Assembly: GCF_000018605.1 (NCBI RefSeq)
Contig: NC_010003.1
Span: 1,464,501 to 1,528,500 of the forward strand
DNA: 64,000 nt
From: Petrotoga mobilis SJ95
GTDB lineage: Bacteria; Thermotogota; Thermotogae; Petrotogales; Petrotogaceae
Direction of reading: 5' to 3'
Below the pieces are notes generated by a model that was not told the origin of the DNA, made no database searches, and saw only the letters and a list, made by a program, of their open reading frames with translations. Shown here in pieces: positions 43,883-53,464 of the stretch (position 1 is the first letter of the stretch; every line of letters begins with the position of its first letter). The translations under genes and the position numbers were made by a program.

Positions 43883-44515
43883 ATGTCAATCTATGATGAG
43901 ATTAACGAACAGAAATTGGATGCATTGAAGGAATTAGGAAACATAGGTGCAGGTAATGCGGCGACAGCTATTTCAACCATGTTGAACAAAAAAATAGATA
44001 TCACAGTTCCCTCTGCTGAAATTTTGCCGATTTCAGAGTTATGGGAGGAGTTTAGTGATCCTGAGGATATAACAGCCGGGTCAATGGTAGAAATTGGTGG
44101 AGAGCTTCATGGGGCGATTTTGTTTCTGCTAGGAACTGAAGAGATGAAAAATATTTTAGAGTTGTTAATGCTCCCCCGACCACAAGACTTAACCCAAATT
44201 GATGAAATGACCTCTTCAGCCATAGGTGAAATTGGTAATATTATGTGTAGCTCTTATATATCTGCGCTTTCGAATTTCACAGGTTTGAACATACATTCCT
44301 TGCCTCCAAAAATTACCGTAGATATGTTAACAGCTATAGTTTCTGAGTCTTCCCTCATGGTTACTGAAGGGAGCGATTTTGTAATTTTAATTAGAACAGA
44401 AATAAACATGGAAGAGTATGAAGGGAACGTAAAAGGCTTCTTGATATATTTATCAGACGAACAAAATATTTTAAAATTATTAAAATCCTTAGGAATGGGG
44501 ACGAATAATGACTGA
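43883..44515 (+). CDS. cheC: CheY-P phosphatase CheC
   Basis: Removes phosphate from CheY-P, stimulated by CheD. Two phosphatase signatures are present: LDALKELGNIGAGNA with Glu17 and Asn20, and SSAIGEIGNIMCSS with the matching Glu and Asn near 115-118. 210 residues, the usual length. ATG at 43883 after AAAAGGGGGAAG. The stop overlaps the cheD start by 8 bp, so CheC and CheD are translated together. Confidence 0.97.
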   Translation: MSIYDEINEQKLDALKELGNIGAGNAATAISTMLNKKIDITVPSAEILPISELWEEFSDPEDITAGSMVEIGGELHGAILFLLGTEEMKNILELLMLPRPQDLTQIDEMTSSAIGEIGNIMCSSYISALSNFTGLNIHSLPPKITVDMLTAIVSESSLMVTEGSDFVILIRTEINMEEYEGNVKGFLIYLSDEQNILKLLKSLGMGTNND

Positions 44516-45006
44516 GAGCAAGAAAAAAATAATAGGAATTGGTGAATACATCGTAGATAAAAATCCAGCTATTTTGGTAACATTAGGGTTAGGCTCGTGT
44601 GTAGCCGTTTGTTTGCGAGATAAGAAAAACCTCATTGGAGGGTTAGTCCACGTCATGCTTCCTGAAAGTAGAGATAATAAAAAAGATCAAAAGATCGGTA
44701 AATACGCAGATACAGGGATAAAAGCAATAATAGATGGAATTATAGATTTGGGTGGAAACGTTAAATATCTGGAAGCTAAGATAGCAGGGGGGGGCAGCTA
44801 TGTTCCAAAATTCGAATAATTCTTTGAATGTTGGAGCCAAAAACGTTGAAGCCGTAAGACAAATTTTGAAAGAAAACGACATAAAAATAATTTCTGAAGA
44901 TACAGGAGGAAATAGAGCTAGAAGTGTTGAATTTAACATCGCTAATGGAGAATTAAAAGTTAAGAAGGTCGGCGGGGGAGAAAAAGTTGAAATCGCAGTA
45001 ATTTAA
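44508..45006 (+). pseudogene. cheD: Chemoreceptor deamidase CheD, split by an eight-G run
   Basis: CheD deamidates receptor glutamines and stimulates CheC. The first frame (44508-44819) carries the catalytic residues Thr25, Cys31 and His48 (VTLGLGSC, GGLVHVMLP) and reads to KIAGGG, then diverges into SYVPKFE and stops. The second frame (44800-45006) carries the rest: NVGAKNVEAV, EDTGGNRARSVEFN, VGGGEKVEI. Removing one G from the G8 run at 44787-44794 joins them into a normal 165-residue CheD. Explanations are a sequence error, a phase-variable tract, programmed slippage, or true loss. The second frame has its own ATG at 44800, five bases after the G-run, which could serve as a ribosome binding site. 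Confidence 0.9.
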
Positions 45007-45018
45007 GGTGGCAAATAT

Positions 45019-45714
45019 ATGAAATACAAAATTAATGAAGAACAACTGGTAATGGAGTTTTTGCCAAAAATAAAGATTATAGCTTTGAATCTGAAAACCA
45101 CTTTACCAAAAAATATAGAATTAGAGGATTTGATTCAGGAGGGGATTATTGGATTACTTCAATCATATAAAAGATACAACCCGGAAAAAGGTACTTCCTT
45201 TTACACCTACGCTCTAAAAAGGATAAAAGGTTCAATGTATGATTATCTGAGGAGAATAGATTGGCTTCCAAAGGACGTTCGAAGTTTAGTAAAAAAGTAC
45301 GAAGATTTGATTTACGAATGTAAAGATAATGAGTACATAGACGATAATTCAGTGGCAGAAAAACTTCATATTGAAAAAAATGATGTAGATAAAATAAAGT
45401 TCTCCTTGAGCAAAAGGCAGATTCTTCAATTGGATGAGTACTTTTTAAACAATGAAGAAGATACCTGGCTTGAAGATATACAAGAAGAAAACGACCCTGA
45501 AATACTGGCTTATAAAGATATGTTACATGATAAATTAACAGAAAGTATCGAGAAATTGGAAGAAAGAGAAAAATTGATACTTTCTCTATACTATAACGAA
45601 GGCTTAACCTTTAAAGAAATAGGAAGTGTTTTAGAAATAAGTGAATCACGGGTTTCCCAGTTACACTCAGTAATATTGGTGAAATTAAAAAAGATGATTC
45701 AAGGAAGTGAATAA
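45019..45714 (+). CDS. fliA: Flagellar sigma factor FliA (sigma-28)
   Basis: Directs RNA polymerase to late flagellar and chemotaxis promoters. The 231 residues show region 2 (IELEDLIQEGIIGLLQSYKR, TSFYTYALKRIKGSMYDYLRR in shortened form SFYTYALKRIKGSMYDYLR), RSLVKKYEDL, and region 4 (REKLILSLYYNEGLTFKEIG and SESRVSQLHS). Region 1 is absent as expected for sigma-28. ATG at 45019 after AAGGTGGCAAAT, 12 bp after cheD. Confidence 0.95.
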   Translation: MKYKINEEQLVMEFLPKIKIIALNLKTTLPKNIELEDLIQEGIIGLLQSYKRYNPEKGTSFYTYALKRIKGSMYDYLRRIDWLPKDVRSLVKKYEDLIYECKDNEYIDDNSVAEKLHIEKNDVDKIKFSLSKRQILQLDEYFLNNEEDTWLEDIQEENDPEILAYKDMLHDKLTESIEKLEEREKLILSLYYNEGLTFKEIGSVLEISESRVSQLHSVILVKLKKMIQGSE

Positions 45715-45716
45715 AT

Positions 45717-46022
45717 ATGGCTTCACTTCATGAGTTACAAATATTAGTGACCAAATCTATAGATGTAGCAAACAATGTCCAGGCGATATCTCATTCTTAT
45801 GATGCAGCTAAAAATATGTTGCTAGTTAAACAAGCGAGTGAATATTCTCAAAACCTACAAAAAAGGATAAAGAGTAAAGATCAAGTTGAAAAGAAAAATG
45901 TTGATAACAAATCATCCAGCGGGGGTTTTTCTCAGAGATCCCAGAGTACTGAAAACAAAAATAGTGTAAAAAGGCTTGTAGTGGATGAGTACAGAGGTAA
46001 ACTTTTGGATTTAAGGTTATAA
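45717..46022 (+). CDS. Small unknown protein downstream of fliA
   Basis: I do not recognise this 101-residue protein. The first 58 residues are helical (HELQILVTKSIDVANNVQAI), the middle is a Ser/Lys/Asn-rich, probably disordered stretch (about 55-82), and the end is RLVVDEYRGKLLDLRL. No membrane segment. ATG at 45717, 2 bp after the fliA stop. An anti-sigma factor (FlgM-type) would fit the position, but I see no FlgM motif; this is only a possibility. Confidence 0.7.
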   Translation: MASLHELQILVTKSIDVANNVQAISHSYDAAKNMLLVKQASEYSQNLQKRIKSKDQVEKKNVDNKSSSGGFSQRSQSTENKNSVKRLVVDEYRGKLLDLRL

Positions 46023-46061
46023 GTATCTATCCTTATGGGTGGGGAAGGAGAAATAAAAATT

Positions 46062-46559
46062 ATGTTAGGATATTTTTCAATATATAAATCAGAAGATGAA
46101 ACGTTTTCAGGTGGATTATTGGTTCTCAATGAAAACGGTATCCCTGTTTCCTTTAAATACACAGAACCGATAAAACCTTCCAAAATCCAAAAAATAATTT
46201 ATGGATCGAACCTAAAAAATTATTTAGCCTTTCAGATACTAAGTAGCGAAGAATTATACTCACCTCACGATGTGGACTTAATACTAACGGACGACAGCGA
46301 TCTAATAAATTATATTGATATTGACAAAGTTATAATGTATATAATGGAAGTAAGTAGTGATAAAGGCTTTGAAGTTAAAGAAAAAGAAGGTATAATTCCC
46401 ATAAATCAAAATTCTAGCTTAAGATTTTATTCTTCGAAAGTTCTAGATTCTCTTACGTTGAAGAAGCTTAAATCCTACATAGAGATTTTTGATATCTTTG
46501 AACCATTTACTCGATTAAAAGAGGCTTTGGTGTATATATGTTCCTCAAAAGAAAAATAA
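46062..46559 (+). CDS. Unknown protein, second gene after fliA
   Basis: About 165 residues from the ATG at 46062 (AAGGAG at 46045-46050); a longer form from the ATG at 46035 would span that site. Mixed alpha/beta with motifs I cannot assign (LGYFSIYKSEDETFSGGLLV, FKYTEPIKPSKIQKIIYG). No membrane segment or cysteine cluster. It overlaps the next gene by 22 bp. The three genes between fliA and mfd look like one cotranscribed set. Confidence 0.7.
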   Translation: MLGYFSIYKSEDETFSGGLLVLNENGIPVSFKYTEPIKPSKIQKIIYGSNLKNYLAFQILSSEELYSPHDVDLILTDDSDLINYIDIDKVIMYIMEVSSDKGFEVKEKEGIIPINQNSSLRFYSSKVLDSLTLKKLKSYIEIFDIFEPFTRLKEALVYICSSKEK

Positions 46560-47239
46560 CTATCAATCAAGTTAATCTTTCATTGGATACCCCTATAAAT
46601 TCCGTGCCTTTCCAGAACATAAGTTTTCAACTTCTATCTTCAAAAACCCAAAACCTAAAAATAAAAACCATTGGTATTAACGAGTTGGTAAATATAACAG
46701 AACCCCCATGGGGCGAAAGGGGAATTAACTTTATTGAAGAAATAGATCACTTTTTACCAAAAAAAATAAATAATTTTGATTTTATTAAGATTAGTATAAT
46801 TAAAAATTCTTCTTTATCTGGTATAAATATAAAAGAGAGTGAAATTAAGATGGGAGTCAGCTTAATAAATGTTCCAATGCCAACAGGTGCAATCCCAAAT
46901 ACGACAAAAATGATAGAATTTAATATTAAAGAAAGTGTCCCTCAAAAAATAGTAGTTAAACCAATTAGAAAGGCTTTAAAAAGACCTGTTTCAAAGGAAT
47001 ACATCTTACAGTTAGCCCAAGAAGTTGTATCATCAAAAAAAATGCAAAAGATAAAGCTTTCGTTCTTAGGTTTTTGTATTAAAGTTCCCATAGCAGAAGA
47101 GATAAATTACTATTGGAAAGGTGAAAAATTAATATGTTTTCTCAAAAATAATAAAGCAGACATTACTGACTACCTTGATTGTGCCGTTTTTCTCGATTCT
47201 GAAACCAATAAGAAGTATTTGAAGTTTATCAGGAGGTAA
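46538..47239 (+). CDS. Unknown protein, third gene after fliA
   Basis: A 233-residue soluble protein that I do not recognise. The middle has VSLINVPMPTGAIPNTTKM, and the end is basic and aromatic (INYYWKGEKLICFLKNNKAD). No catalytic motif is evident. The ATG at 46538 lies in the previous gene without a strong binding site, so its translation is probably coupled. mfd follows 7 bp later. Confidence 0.7.
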   Translation: MFLKRKITINQVNLSLDTPINSVPFQNISFQLLSSKTQNLKIKTIGINELVNITEPPWGERGINFIEEIDHFLPKKINNFDFIKISIIKNSSLSGINIKESEIKMGVSLINVPMPTGAIPNTTKMIEFNIKESVPQKIVVKPIRKALKRPVSKEYILQLAQEVVSSKKMQKIKLSFLGFCIKVPIAEEINYYWKGEKLICFLKNNKADITDYLDCAVFLDSETNKKYLKFIRR

Positions 47240-47246
47240 CTTTGAT

Positions 47247-50171
47247 TTGATTAGAAAAGAACTTATAAATTTTCTAGATTCGCTAAAAAAAGTTAACAAA
47301 CAAAAAATTTTAGTTTTACCTGATGGATATCTCCAAGATTTTGACGATGAGGAAGAGGTTTTCATTTATCCAGATTTTGACATATTTCCATTTGAAAATC
47401 TGGATATCTCTCCAAATATCAAAGCAAAGAGAATGAAAACGTTACATGCCTTATTAACGAAAGAGAACGTGACCGTTTTAACTACCTTTTCATCCTTAAT
47501 AAGGTACACCTTGCCTAAAAACGAATTTGTAAGCAAAAAGATCAAAGTTGGAGATACGTTCGATCTTGATCATAACGTTCCTTACCATTTAGGATACAAT
47601 CTTTCAGAAGAAGTAACTAGTCCCGGAGAATATTCTAAAAGAGGTTTTGTCAGAGACTTTTTCATTCCAATTTACGAACAACCGGTTAGAATAGAGTTAT
47701 GGGATGAAGTAATAGATAGAATATCCTTTTTTGATTCTTATTCCCAAAGGTCTATTGAAAATTTAAAAGAAGTTGAGATAATTCCAGGATCTGAAATTAT
47801 GAAATTTGATCACAACTTAGAATTTTATGAGGAGAGATTAAAAAAATATCTTAATGGGACAAATGAAGAAGAGTTTCTGACTCTCGACCAATTCAATACC
47901 CTTCCGGGAATCTTTTACAAAGATAAAAACACAATATTTAGTTATCTTAATGAAGATGGAGATATTTATTTAATCAACAAAGAAGAAATCATAAACTCTT
48001 ACTCTGAAAAAGAAAAAGAAAATTATGAAATGTGTGACACTGAACTAAAACGAAAAATATATAAAATGTTTTCTGGACATAACCTTGAAATTTTAAACAA
48101 AATAAAATATGAAGAAGTTAAACTTACCTTAGAAAAGATTTATTTTATAAAATCCAAAAAGGAAGATAAAAGGTTAGAGTATATACCTCTTCTTGATTGG
48201 GAAGATCTAAACGATGGGGACTTGGTAGTACACGAAGATTATGGGATAGGAATATACCATGGTGTTAACAAAGTTGAGACTCTTTTGGGTTTGAGAGAGT
48301 TTGTAACATTAGAATACTCCGATAATTCAAGGGTATATGTCCCAGTAGGTAGGTTAGACAAACTATCTAAATACATCGGAGACCCAGAATCCGTTAAAAT
48401 ATCTTCTTTGAACAGTAAAAGCTGGAAAAATACAAAGCAAAAGGTAAAAGAAGAGATTAAACAAAAGATAGAAGAGCTTCAAAAGATCTATGCCTTAAGG
48501 GAAAATCAAAGAGGAATACAACTATTTGGAGATCCTGAATTGGAAGAAAAATTCAAAGAAACCTTTCCTTACGTCGAAACACCTGACCAAGAAAAAAGTA
48601 TCAAAGAGGTTATGAGAGATCTAGAAAGTGAAAGACCGATGGATAGATTGTTGTCAGGTGATTCGGGATTTGGTAAAACTGAAGTTGCAATGAGAGCAGC
48701 TTTCAGAACGGTTGTTTCAAATTACCAAGTGCTATTATTAGCTCCTACAACGATACTTGCCAAGCAGCATTACGAAAATTTCAAACAAAGAATGGACTCT
48801 TTTGGAATTAAGATAGCTTTAGTTACCCGTCATAAAACTCAAAAAGAAAAGAAAGACCTCTTTGAAAGTATAGGAAAAGGTCAAGTAGATATAGTAATAG
48901 GGACGCACGCCTTATTATCAGATTTATTGCAGGTAAAAAACCTGGGATTAGTTATAGTAGACGAAGAACAAAGATTTGGTGTACTTCAGAAAGAGAAATT
49001 CAAAAAGTTAAGTGATGGAGTAAACTTCCTTATGATGAGCGCCACTCCTATACCTAGAACCTTATACATGTCTATCAGCGGCTTAAGAGACATCTCCACG
49101 ATATCGACGCCGCCTGTGGGTAGGTTACCCATTCAAACATTTATTGGGAAATACTCAGATAAGTTAGTACGCACGGCTATTTTGAGAGAAAAATCTAGGG
49201 GTGGACAAGTAATCTATATTCACAACAGAGTTCAGGAATTGAATGAACTGCATAAAAAATTGCGAACACTTATTCCAGAAATAAAGATAGCAATGGTTCA
49301 TGGCGGGACACCAAAAAAGGAGTTTATAAAATCTATAAACGATTTGTATGATGGAAATATTGATCTCCTTCTTTCGACAACAATAATAGAAAATGGAATA
49401 GATATACCCAATGTCAATACCCTTATCCTAGATGACCCAGAAAGGTATGGGATCTCTCAGTTGTATCAAATTAAAGGAAGAGTTGGAAGATCTAACAGAA
49501 GAGCTTTTGTCTACTTTCTATTTAAAAAAGAAGTTACCCCTCAAACCAAAAAAAGGCTGGAAGCAATCAAACAGTACAATGAACCAGGAAGTGGATTAAA
49601 GCTTGCTTTGAGAGATTTAGAAATTCGTGGATACGGGGATATATTGGGAATAGAGCAAAAAGGTCATATTAACGCGATAGGCTATCATCTATACCATGAA
49701 ATGTTGAATAAAATTTTATTTGAATATGGCATTAAAAAGGAAGAAGAAATTCAAAAACCTCAAACTTACACAGAGATAAAAGGTATAAAAGGTTCCCTAG
49801 TTATTCCAGAATCATATATTTCTAATTCTATTGAAAGAATGAGAATATATAGAAGAATATCGGTGGCTAAAACAGTTGATGATGTTGAGGATATAAGGTC
49901 TGAAATACGCGATAAATACGGTAAATTTCCAGAAGAAGTTGAGAGATTGTTTCAGTACGCTTTGATAAAAGTTAAAGCCAATATGGAAGGCATTAAAGAG
50001 ATAGAAATAGGAGATACTTACATATCTTTTAAATTCGAAAATGATGTAAATCCTGTCATTGAAAAGTACAACAAATATTCAAGAAAGATTACCTTTTATC
50101 CAGAAACGAAAGAACTCATTAGTTATGGGCCAAAAGATCATATGAAATATATGGAAAAGGTTTTTTCTTAA
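47247..50171 (+). CDS. mfd: Transcription-repair coupling factor Mfd
   Basis: Removes stalled RNA polymerase from DNA damage and recruits UvrA. Domains in order: UvrB-like N-terminal module (about 1-200), the RNA polymerase-interacting CarD-like domain (DLVVHEDYGIGIYHGV near 327-342), helicase motif I SGDSGFGKTEVAMRAA near 470, the motif II box VDEEQRFG, TATPIPRTLYMS-like sequence (SATPIPRTLYMSISG), and the C-terminal TRCF domain. At 974 residues it is shorter than the E. coli protein (1148), mostly in the N-terminal part. TTG at 47247 after AGGAGG. Confidence 0.97.
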   Translation: MIRKELINFLDSLKKVNKQKILVLPDGYLQDFDDEEEVFIYPDFDIFPFENLDISPNIKAKRMKTLHALLTKENVTVLTTFSSLIRYTLPKNEFVSKKIKVGDTFDLDHNVPYHLGYNLSEEVTSPGEYSKRGFVRDFFIPIYEQPVRIELWDEVIDRISFFDSYSQRSIENLKEVEIIPGSEIMKFDHNLEFYEERLKKYLNGTNEEEFLTLDQFNTLPGIFYKDKNTIFSYLNEDGDIYLINKEEIINSYSEKEKENYEMCDTELKRKIYKMFSGHNLEILNKIKYEEVKLTLEKIYFIKSKKEDKRLEYIPLLDWEDLNDGDLVVHEDYGIGIYHGVNKVETLLGLREFVTLEYSDNSRVYVPVGRLDKLSKYIGDPESVKISSLNSKSWKNTKQKVKEEIKQKIEELQKIYALRENQRGIQLFGDPELEEKFKETFPYVETPDQEKSIKEVMRDLESERPMDRLLSGDSGFGKTEVAMRAAFRTVVSNYQVLLLAPTTILAKQHYENFKQRMDSFGIKIALVTRHKTQKEKKDLFESIGKGQVDIVIGTHALLSDLLQVKNLGLVIVDEEQRFGVLQKEKFKKLSDGVNFLMMSATPIPRTLYMSISGLRDISTISTPPVGRLPIQTFIGKYSDKLVRTAILREKSRGGQVIYIHNRVQELNELHKKLRTLIPEIKIAMVHGGTPKKEFIKSINDLYDGNIDLLLSTTIIENGIDIPNVNTLILDDPERYGISQLYQIKGRVGRSNRRAFVYFLFKKEVTPQTKKRLEAIKQYNEPGSGLKLALRDLEIRGYGDILGIEQKGHINAIGYHLYHEMLNKILFEYGIKKEEEIQKPQTYTEIKGIKGSLVIPESYISNSIERMRIYRRISVAKTVDDVEDIRSEIRDKYGKFPEEVERLFQYALIKVKANMEGIKEIEIGDTYISFKFENDVNPVIEKYNKYSRKITFYPETKELISYGPKDHMKYMEKVFS

Positions 50172-50183
50172 GAGGTGAAAAAT

Positions 50184-51542
50184 GTGTTGAATGATACAAT
50201 AGTAGCCATTTCATCTCCGATTGGTACGGGAGCCATAGGGGTAGTAAGAATTTCTGGCGATCACGTTAAAAACATAATAGACCAAGCATTAAAAAGAAAA
50301 AAATATACACCTAAGAAGATGTACTATGGTTGGCTTTACGATAAAGAAGGAGAAAAAGTCGACGAGATTACCTGGGTTTACCATTCACAGCCTCACTCTT
50401 ATACAGGGGAGGATATGCTTGAAATATTTTGCCATGGTGGTAAACTTATCACTTATGCTGTACTCAATACGATTATAAAATATGGGGCAAGACAAGCTTT
50501 ACCTGGGGAGTTTACAAAACGTGCTGTCTTAAACGGTAAGATGGATCTCATAAAAGCAGAAGCTGTAAACAATGTGATTACTTCAGAGACGGAAATCTCT
50601 TTAAAAGCGTCTTTTAATCAACTTAAAAATGCCGTTTCGGAAAAAATTAAAGACATAAAAAACAGTTTGCTAAATATCTCAGCCCAGATCGAGGTAGAAA
50701 TGGATTATCCTGATGACATAGAATTTGAAGATCACGATTTAAAAAACAAATTAGTCCATATCGTAAATAGTATGAATCAACTACTAAAAGAAGCTGAGAA
50801 CGGTATTATAGCCGTTGAAGGTGTAAGAACAGTTATAGTAGGAAAGCCGAACTCTGGGAAAAGTACCTTGTTAAACGCCCTTTTGAGAAAAGATAGAGCG
50901 ATTGTAACCGATATTCCTGGGACAACTAGGGACACAATAGAAGAAAACTTGAACATAAACGGCATATACATAAGGCTCATAGATACAGCCGGAATACGAT
51001 ATACAGAAGATACCTTGGAAAGGGTTGGAATAGAAAGGACCATAAATTCTATAAAGAATTCTCATCTAATCTTGTTTGTTTTGGATGGTACAACGCCTTT
51101 CACCCAGGAAGACGAACTAATTTATAATAAATTAAATGAATTGGGAGATAAAACTGTTATAATTATATTAAATAAATCCGACTCTCCTAATTTTACAGAG
51201 AATAATTATCTATCTTTGAAACAAAAAAATCCAAATGATTTTGTTATAATTTCTGCAAAGAACGGAGCAATTAAAAATTTGGAAAATAAGATTTATGAAA
51301 AATTTTTTGAGAAGGTCAACATAGAAGAACCAACTCTAACTAACCAAAGGCAAAAGATAACTTTAGAATCATCTAAAGAGTTTGTTTTAAACGCCATTAA
51401 TTCGCTTGAGAAAGGTTTTTCTAACGATATAATTATGTATGACGTAAGAAAAGCACTTGAAAAGATCTACGAACTCTCTGGGGAAAATTATACTGAAGAA
51501 TTACTGGATAAAATCTTCTCCACATTCTGTGTTGGAAAGTAG
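50184..51542 (+). CDS. mnmE: tRNA modification GTPase MnmE
   Basis: With MnmG, modifies U34 of certain tRNAs. The N-terminal folate-binding domain (IVAISSPIGTGAIGVVRISG) is followed by helices that hold the G domain: VGKPNSGKSTLLNALL (G1), TTRDTIEE, DTAGIRYTED and NKSD. The protein ends in FCVGK, the FCIGK-type tail with the catalytic Cys. GTG at 50184 with AGAGGTG 6 nt upstream; a TTG follows directly and a GTG at 50175 overlaps the binding site. Confidence 0.97.
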   Translation: MLNDTIVAISSPIGTGAIGVVRISGDHVKNIIDQALKRKKYTPKKMYYGWLYDKEGEKVDEITWVYHSQPHSYTGEDMLEIFCHGGKLITYAVLNTIIKYGARQALPGEFTKRAVLNGKMDLIKAEAVNNVITSETEISLKASFNQLKNAVSEKIKDIKNSLLNISAQIEVEMDYPDDIEFEDHDLKNKLVHIVNSMNQLLKEAENGIIAVEGVRTVIVGKPNSGKSTLLNALLRKDRAIVTDIPGTTRDTIEENLNINGIYIRLIDTAGIRYTEDTLERVGIERTINSIKNSHLILFVLDGTTPFTQEDELIYNKLNELGDKTVIIILNKSDSPNFTENNYLSLKQKNPNDFVIISAKNGAIKNLENKIYEKFFEKVNIEEPTLTNQRQKITLESSKEFVLNAINSLEKGFSNDIIMYDVRKALEKIYELSGENYTEELLDKIFSTFCVGK

Positions 51543-51554
51543 GAGGTAAAATAT

Positions 51555-52259
51555 ATGTATCTGTTAGTTTCAATTTTTTTTGGACTAATCCCCTTGATAC
51601 AATTTTTCATAAAAGGTTGGTACTTTTTTGGACTATCTTCTATAGGCTTAATTGTTTCGTATTTTATTCTTAAAAAGAGGGGAGCCAAACCATTCATCAC
51701 AGAAGGTGCGCTCTTATTAATCTCGCAGCTTTTTATGAATATAATTGGGCTATCAAATATACCGATATTTTTATATATCTCTTTGGCAGCGGTTTTGATT
51801 TTTGTTGCCTCGAGAGATGAAAAAATAGTTGACGATTTGAAAGATTATATAAAAGAGACAGGCCATTCTAAAGAAAATTGGGATTTTGAAGTATGTTTTT
51901 TTGGAATGGGGCAGATTAAAAATATCGATCAATTAACAAATTTATCCACTGCTGCATTTGGTTTTTCAGACAAAGGTATAGCTTTCAACACCAAGTTAAG
52001 AAGCGGGTATTACACGAGGTTCATTGATTATAATGAAATAGATGATTTCGGAATGTTCAAATTGCAAAAGAAACAAGAGTTGTACTACCCCAAAATAAGA
52101 GATATGTTCATCTGGCCAAGTAATATGAGCACTATGCATAAACCGTATATAAACACCTACGGTTTATATCTTTTAGTGGGGGATGAATCTTTGACTTTTT
52201 ATGAATCGCCAAGTATCATACTTAAAATATCTGCACATTTAGAAGAAGCGAGGAGATAG
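51555..52259 (+). CDS. Membrane protein of unknown function
   Basis: A 234-residue protein: four hydrophobic segments in the first 85 residues (LLVSIFFGLIPLIQFF, FGLSSIGLIVSYFIL, and two more), then a soluble region of about 145 residues. The soluble part looks beta-rich (AAFGFSDKGIAFNTKLRSG) and could be a PH-like fold, but that is a weak guess. ATG at 51555 after GGAGGTAAAATAT. It is 3 bp upstream of an ABC-2 permease gene and may work with it. Confidence 0.75.
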   Translation: MYLLVSIFFGLIPLIQFFIKGWYFFGLSSIGLIVSYFILKKRGAKPFITEGALLLISQLFMNIIGLSNIPIFLYISLAAVLIFVASRDEKIVDDLKDYIKETGHSKENWDFEVCFFGMGQIKNIDQLTNLSTAAFGFSDKGIAFNTKLRSGYYTRFIDYNEIDDFGMFKLQKKQELYYPKIRDMFIWPSNMSTMHKPYINTYGLYLLVGDESLTFYESPSIILKISAHLEEARR

Positions 52260-52262
52260 ACA

Positions 52263-53438
52263 ATGAAAATTTTGAAGATGTCGTGGTATGAGATAAAAAA
52301 AGTACTGAGAAATAGAGGAGTATTAATACTAAGTATTATAATACCCGTTATTTTAGCATATTTTGGCTCTTCATTCTATCCTGCTGATATGGCACAAGAT
52401 TTCCAGTTGGCCTTATATAACGAAGATAACAGTCTTTTAGGTAATTTCAGTTTCATTTTGATAAAACAATTTTTGAATTTTGAGAACACTATAGAAATTA
52501 AAAATGATGAACAATTGAATCAAATAATTAGAGAAGGAAGTTATGATTCAATACTGATCATTCCAAAAGGTTTTACGCAAGATTTGGTTGATCACAAGCA
52601 GACGGTCTTGTACATTATACCAAACCCTCACAAAATTCAAAACAGTATGATGGTCTATACCGGTTTTAAAGCTGTTTTTGATGAGCTAGCTGGTATACCC
52701 GAAATAAAAGTTGGCTCCACAACTGAGTTCTTACTTCAAGGAGGTATAGGGATCGACGAAACGAGGCCCAAACCAGAGATAAAAATGCTTATACCAAGTG
52801 CCTCTGACGGTTCTTTAGTTGTTTCTCCCACTACAAATTTGGGGATTAATGATATGTTTGCTCCTATCGTTGCGGTGGTTGTAATCCTTTTGTTATCTAT
52901 GATAGGAATAGCCTCTTCCATCGGTCAAGCCAGAGAAGTTGGATTACTAGATTTATACATATCAAATGGATTAAAAACGTGGCAATTCATTTTATCAAAA
53001 ATAATATCGTACATCATAATAGGTTTCGTTGCAGGAATGTTCTCGTGGTATATGTTTAGAATGTTTGGTGTTCAATCACAAGCTAACCCATGGAATTTGA
53101 TCTTACTTGTTTTAGTATCCGTATTTTCTTTCACCTCTTTTGGGTTGTTTTTATCTTCTTTTTTAAAAACAGCTCGAGCTGCTTCTTTCCTTGTAACGGC
53201 AATGATTGGAGGGATGTTGGTATTTGGCGGTACTTTAATTCCAATTCCTACAGGAAGCATTCTTGAAAAGATTGCGAACCTATTTCCCGTTAAATACTCT
53301 TTAGATGGCTGGAGAAAAATAACGGTATTAGGTTATGGCTTAAGTGATATAAGCTTTGAAATTCTAATTTTATTAGGTTTTGGACTTTTTTTCTGTTTGG
53401 CATCATTACTTTTGTTACAAGCTACGCAAGAAACATAG
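52263..53438 (+). CDS. ABC-2 type permease
   Basis: A 391-residue exporter permease. It has one helix near the N-terminus (about 18-37, RNRGVLILSIIIPVILAYFG), an extracytoplasmic region of about 170 residues, and five or six helices after residue 200 (PIVAVVVILLLSMIGIASSI, with the typical QAREVGLLDLYISNGLKTWQ loop). This fits the YhhJ/DrrB layout of drug, lipid or polysaccharide exporters. No partner ATPase gene is nearby. ATG at 52263. Confidence 0.85.
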   Translation: MKILKMSWYEIKKVLRNRGVLILSIIIPVILAYFGSSFYPADMAQDFQLALYNEDNSLLGNFSFILIKQFLNFENTIEIKNDEQLNQIIREGSYDSILIIPKGFTQDLVDHKQTVLYIIPNPHKIQNSMMVYTGFKAVFDELAGIPEIKVGSTTEFLLQGGIGIDETRPKPEIKMLIPSASDGSLVVSPTTNLGINDMFAPIVAVVVILLLSMIGIASSIGQAREVGLLDLYISNGLKTWQFILSKIISYIIIGFVAGMFSWYMFRMFGVQSQANPWNLILLVLVSVFSFTSFGLFLSSFLKTARAASFLVTAMIGGMLVFGGTLIPIPTGSILEKIANLFPVKYSLDGWRKITVLGYGLSDISFEILILLGFGLFFCLASLLLLQATQET

Positions 53439-53464
53439 GGAAGGAATAAGGGAGGTCTAATTCG

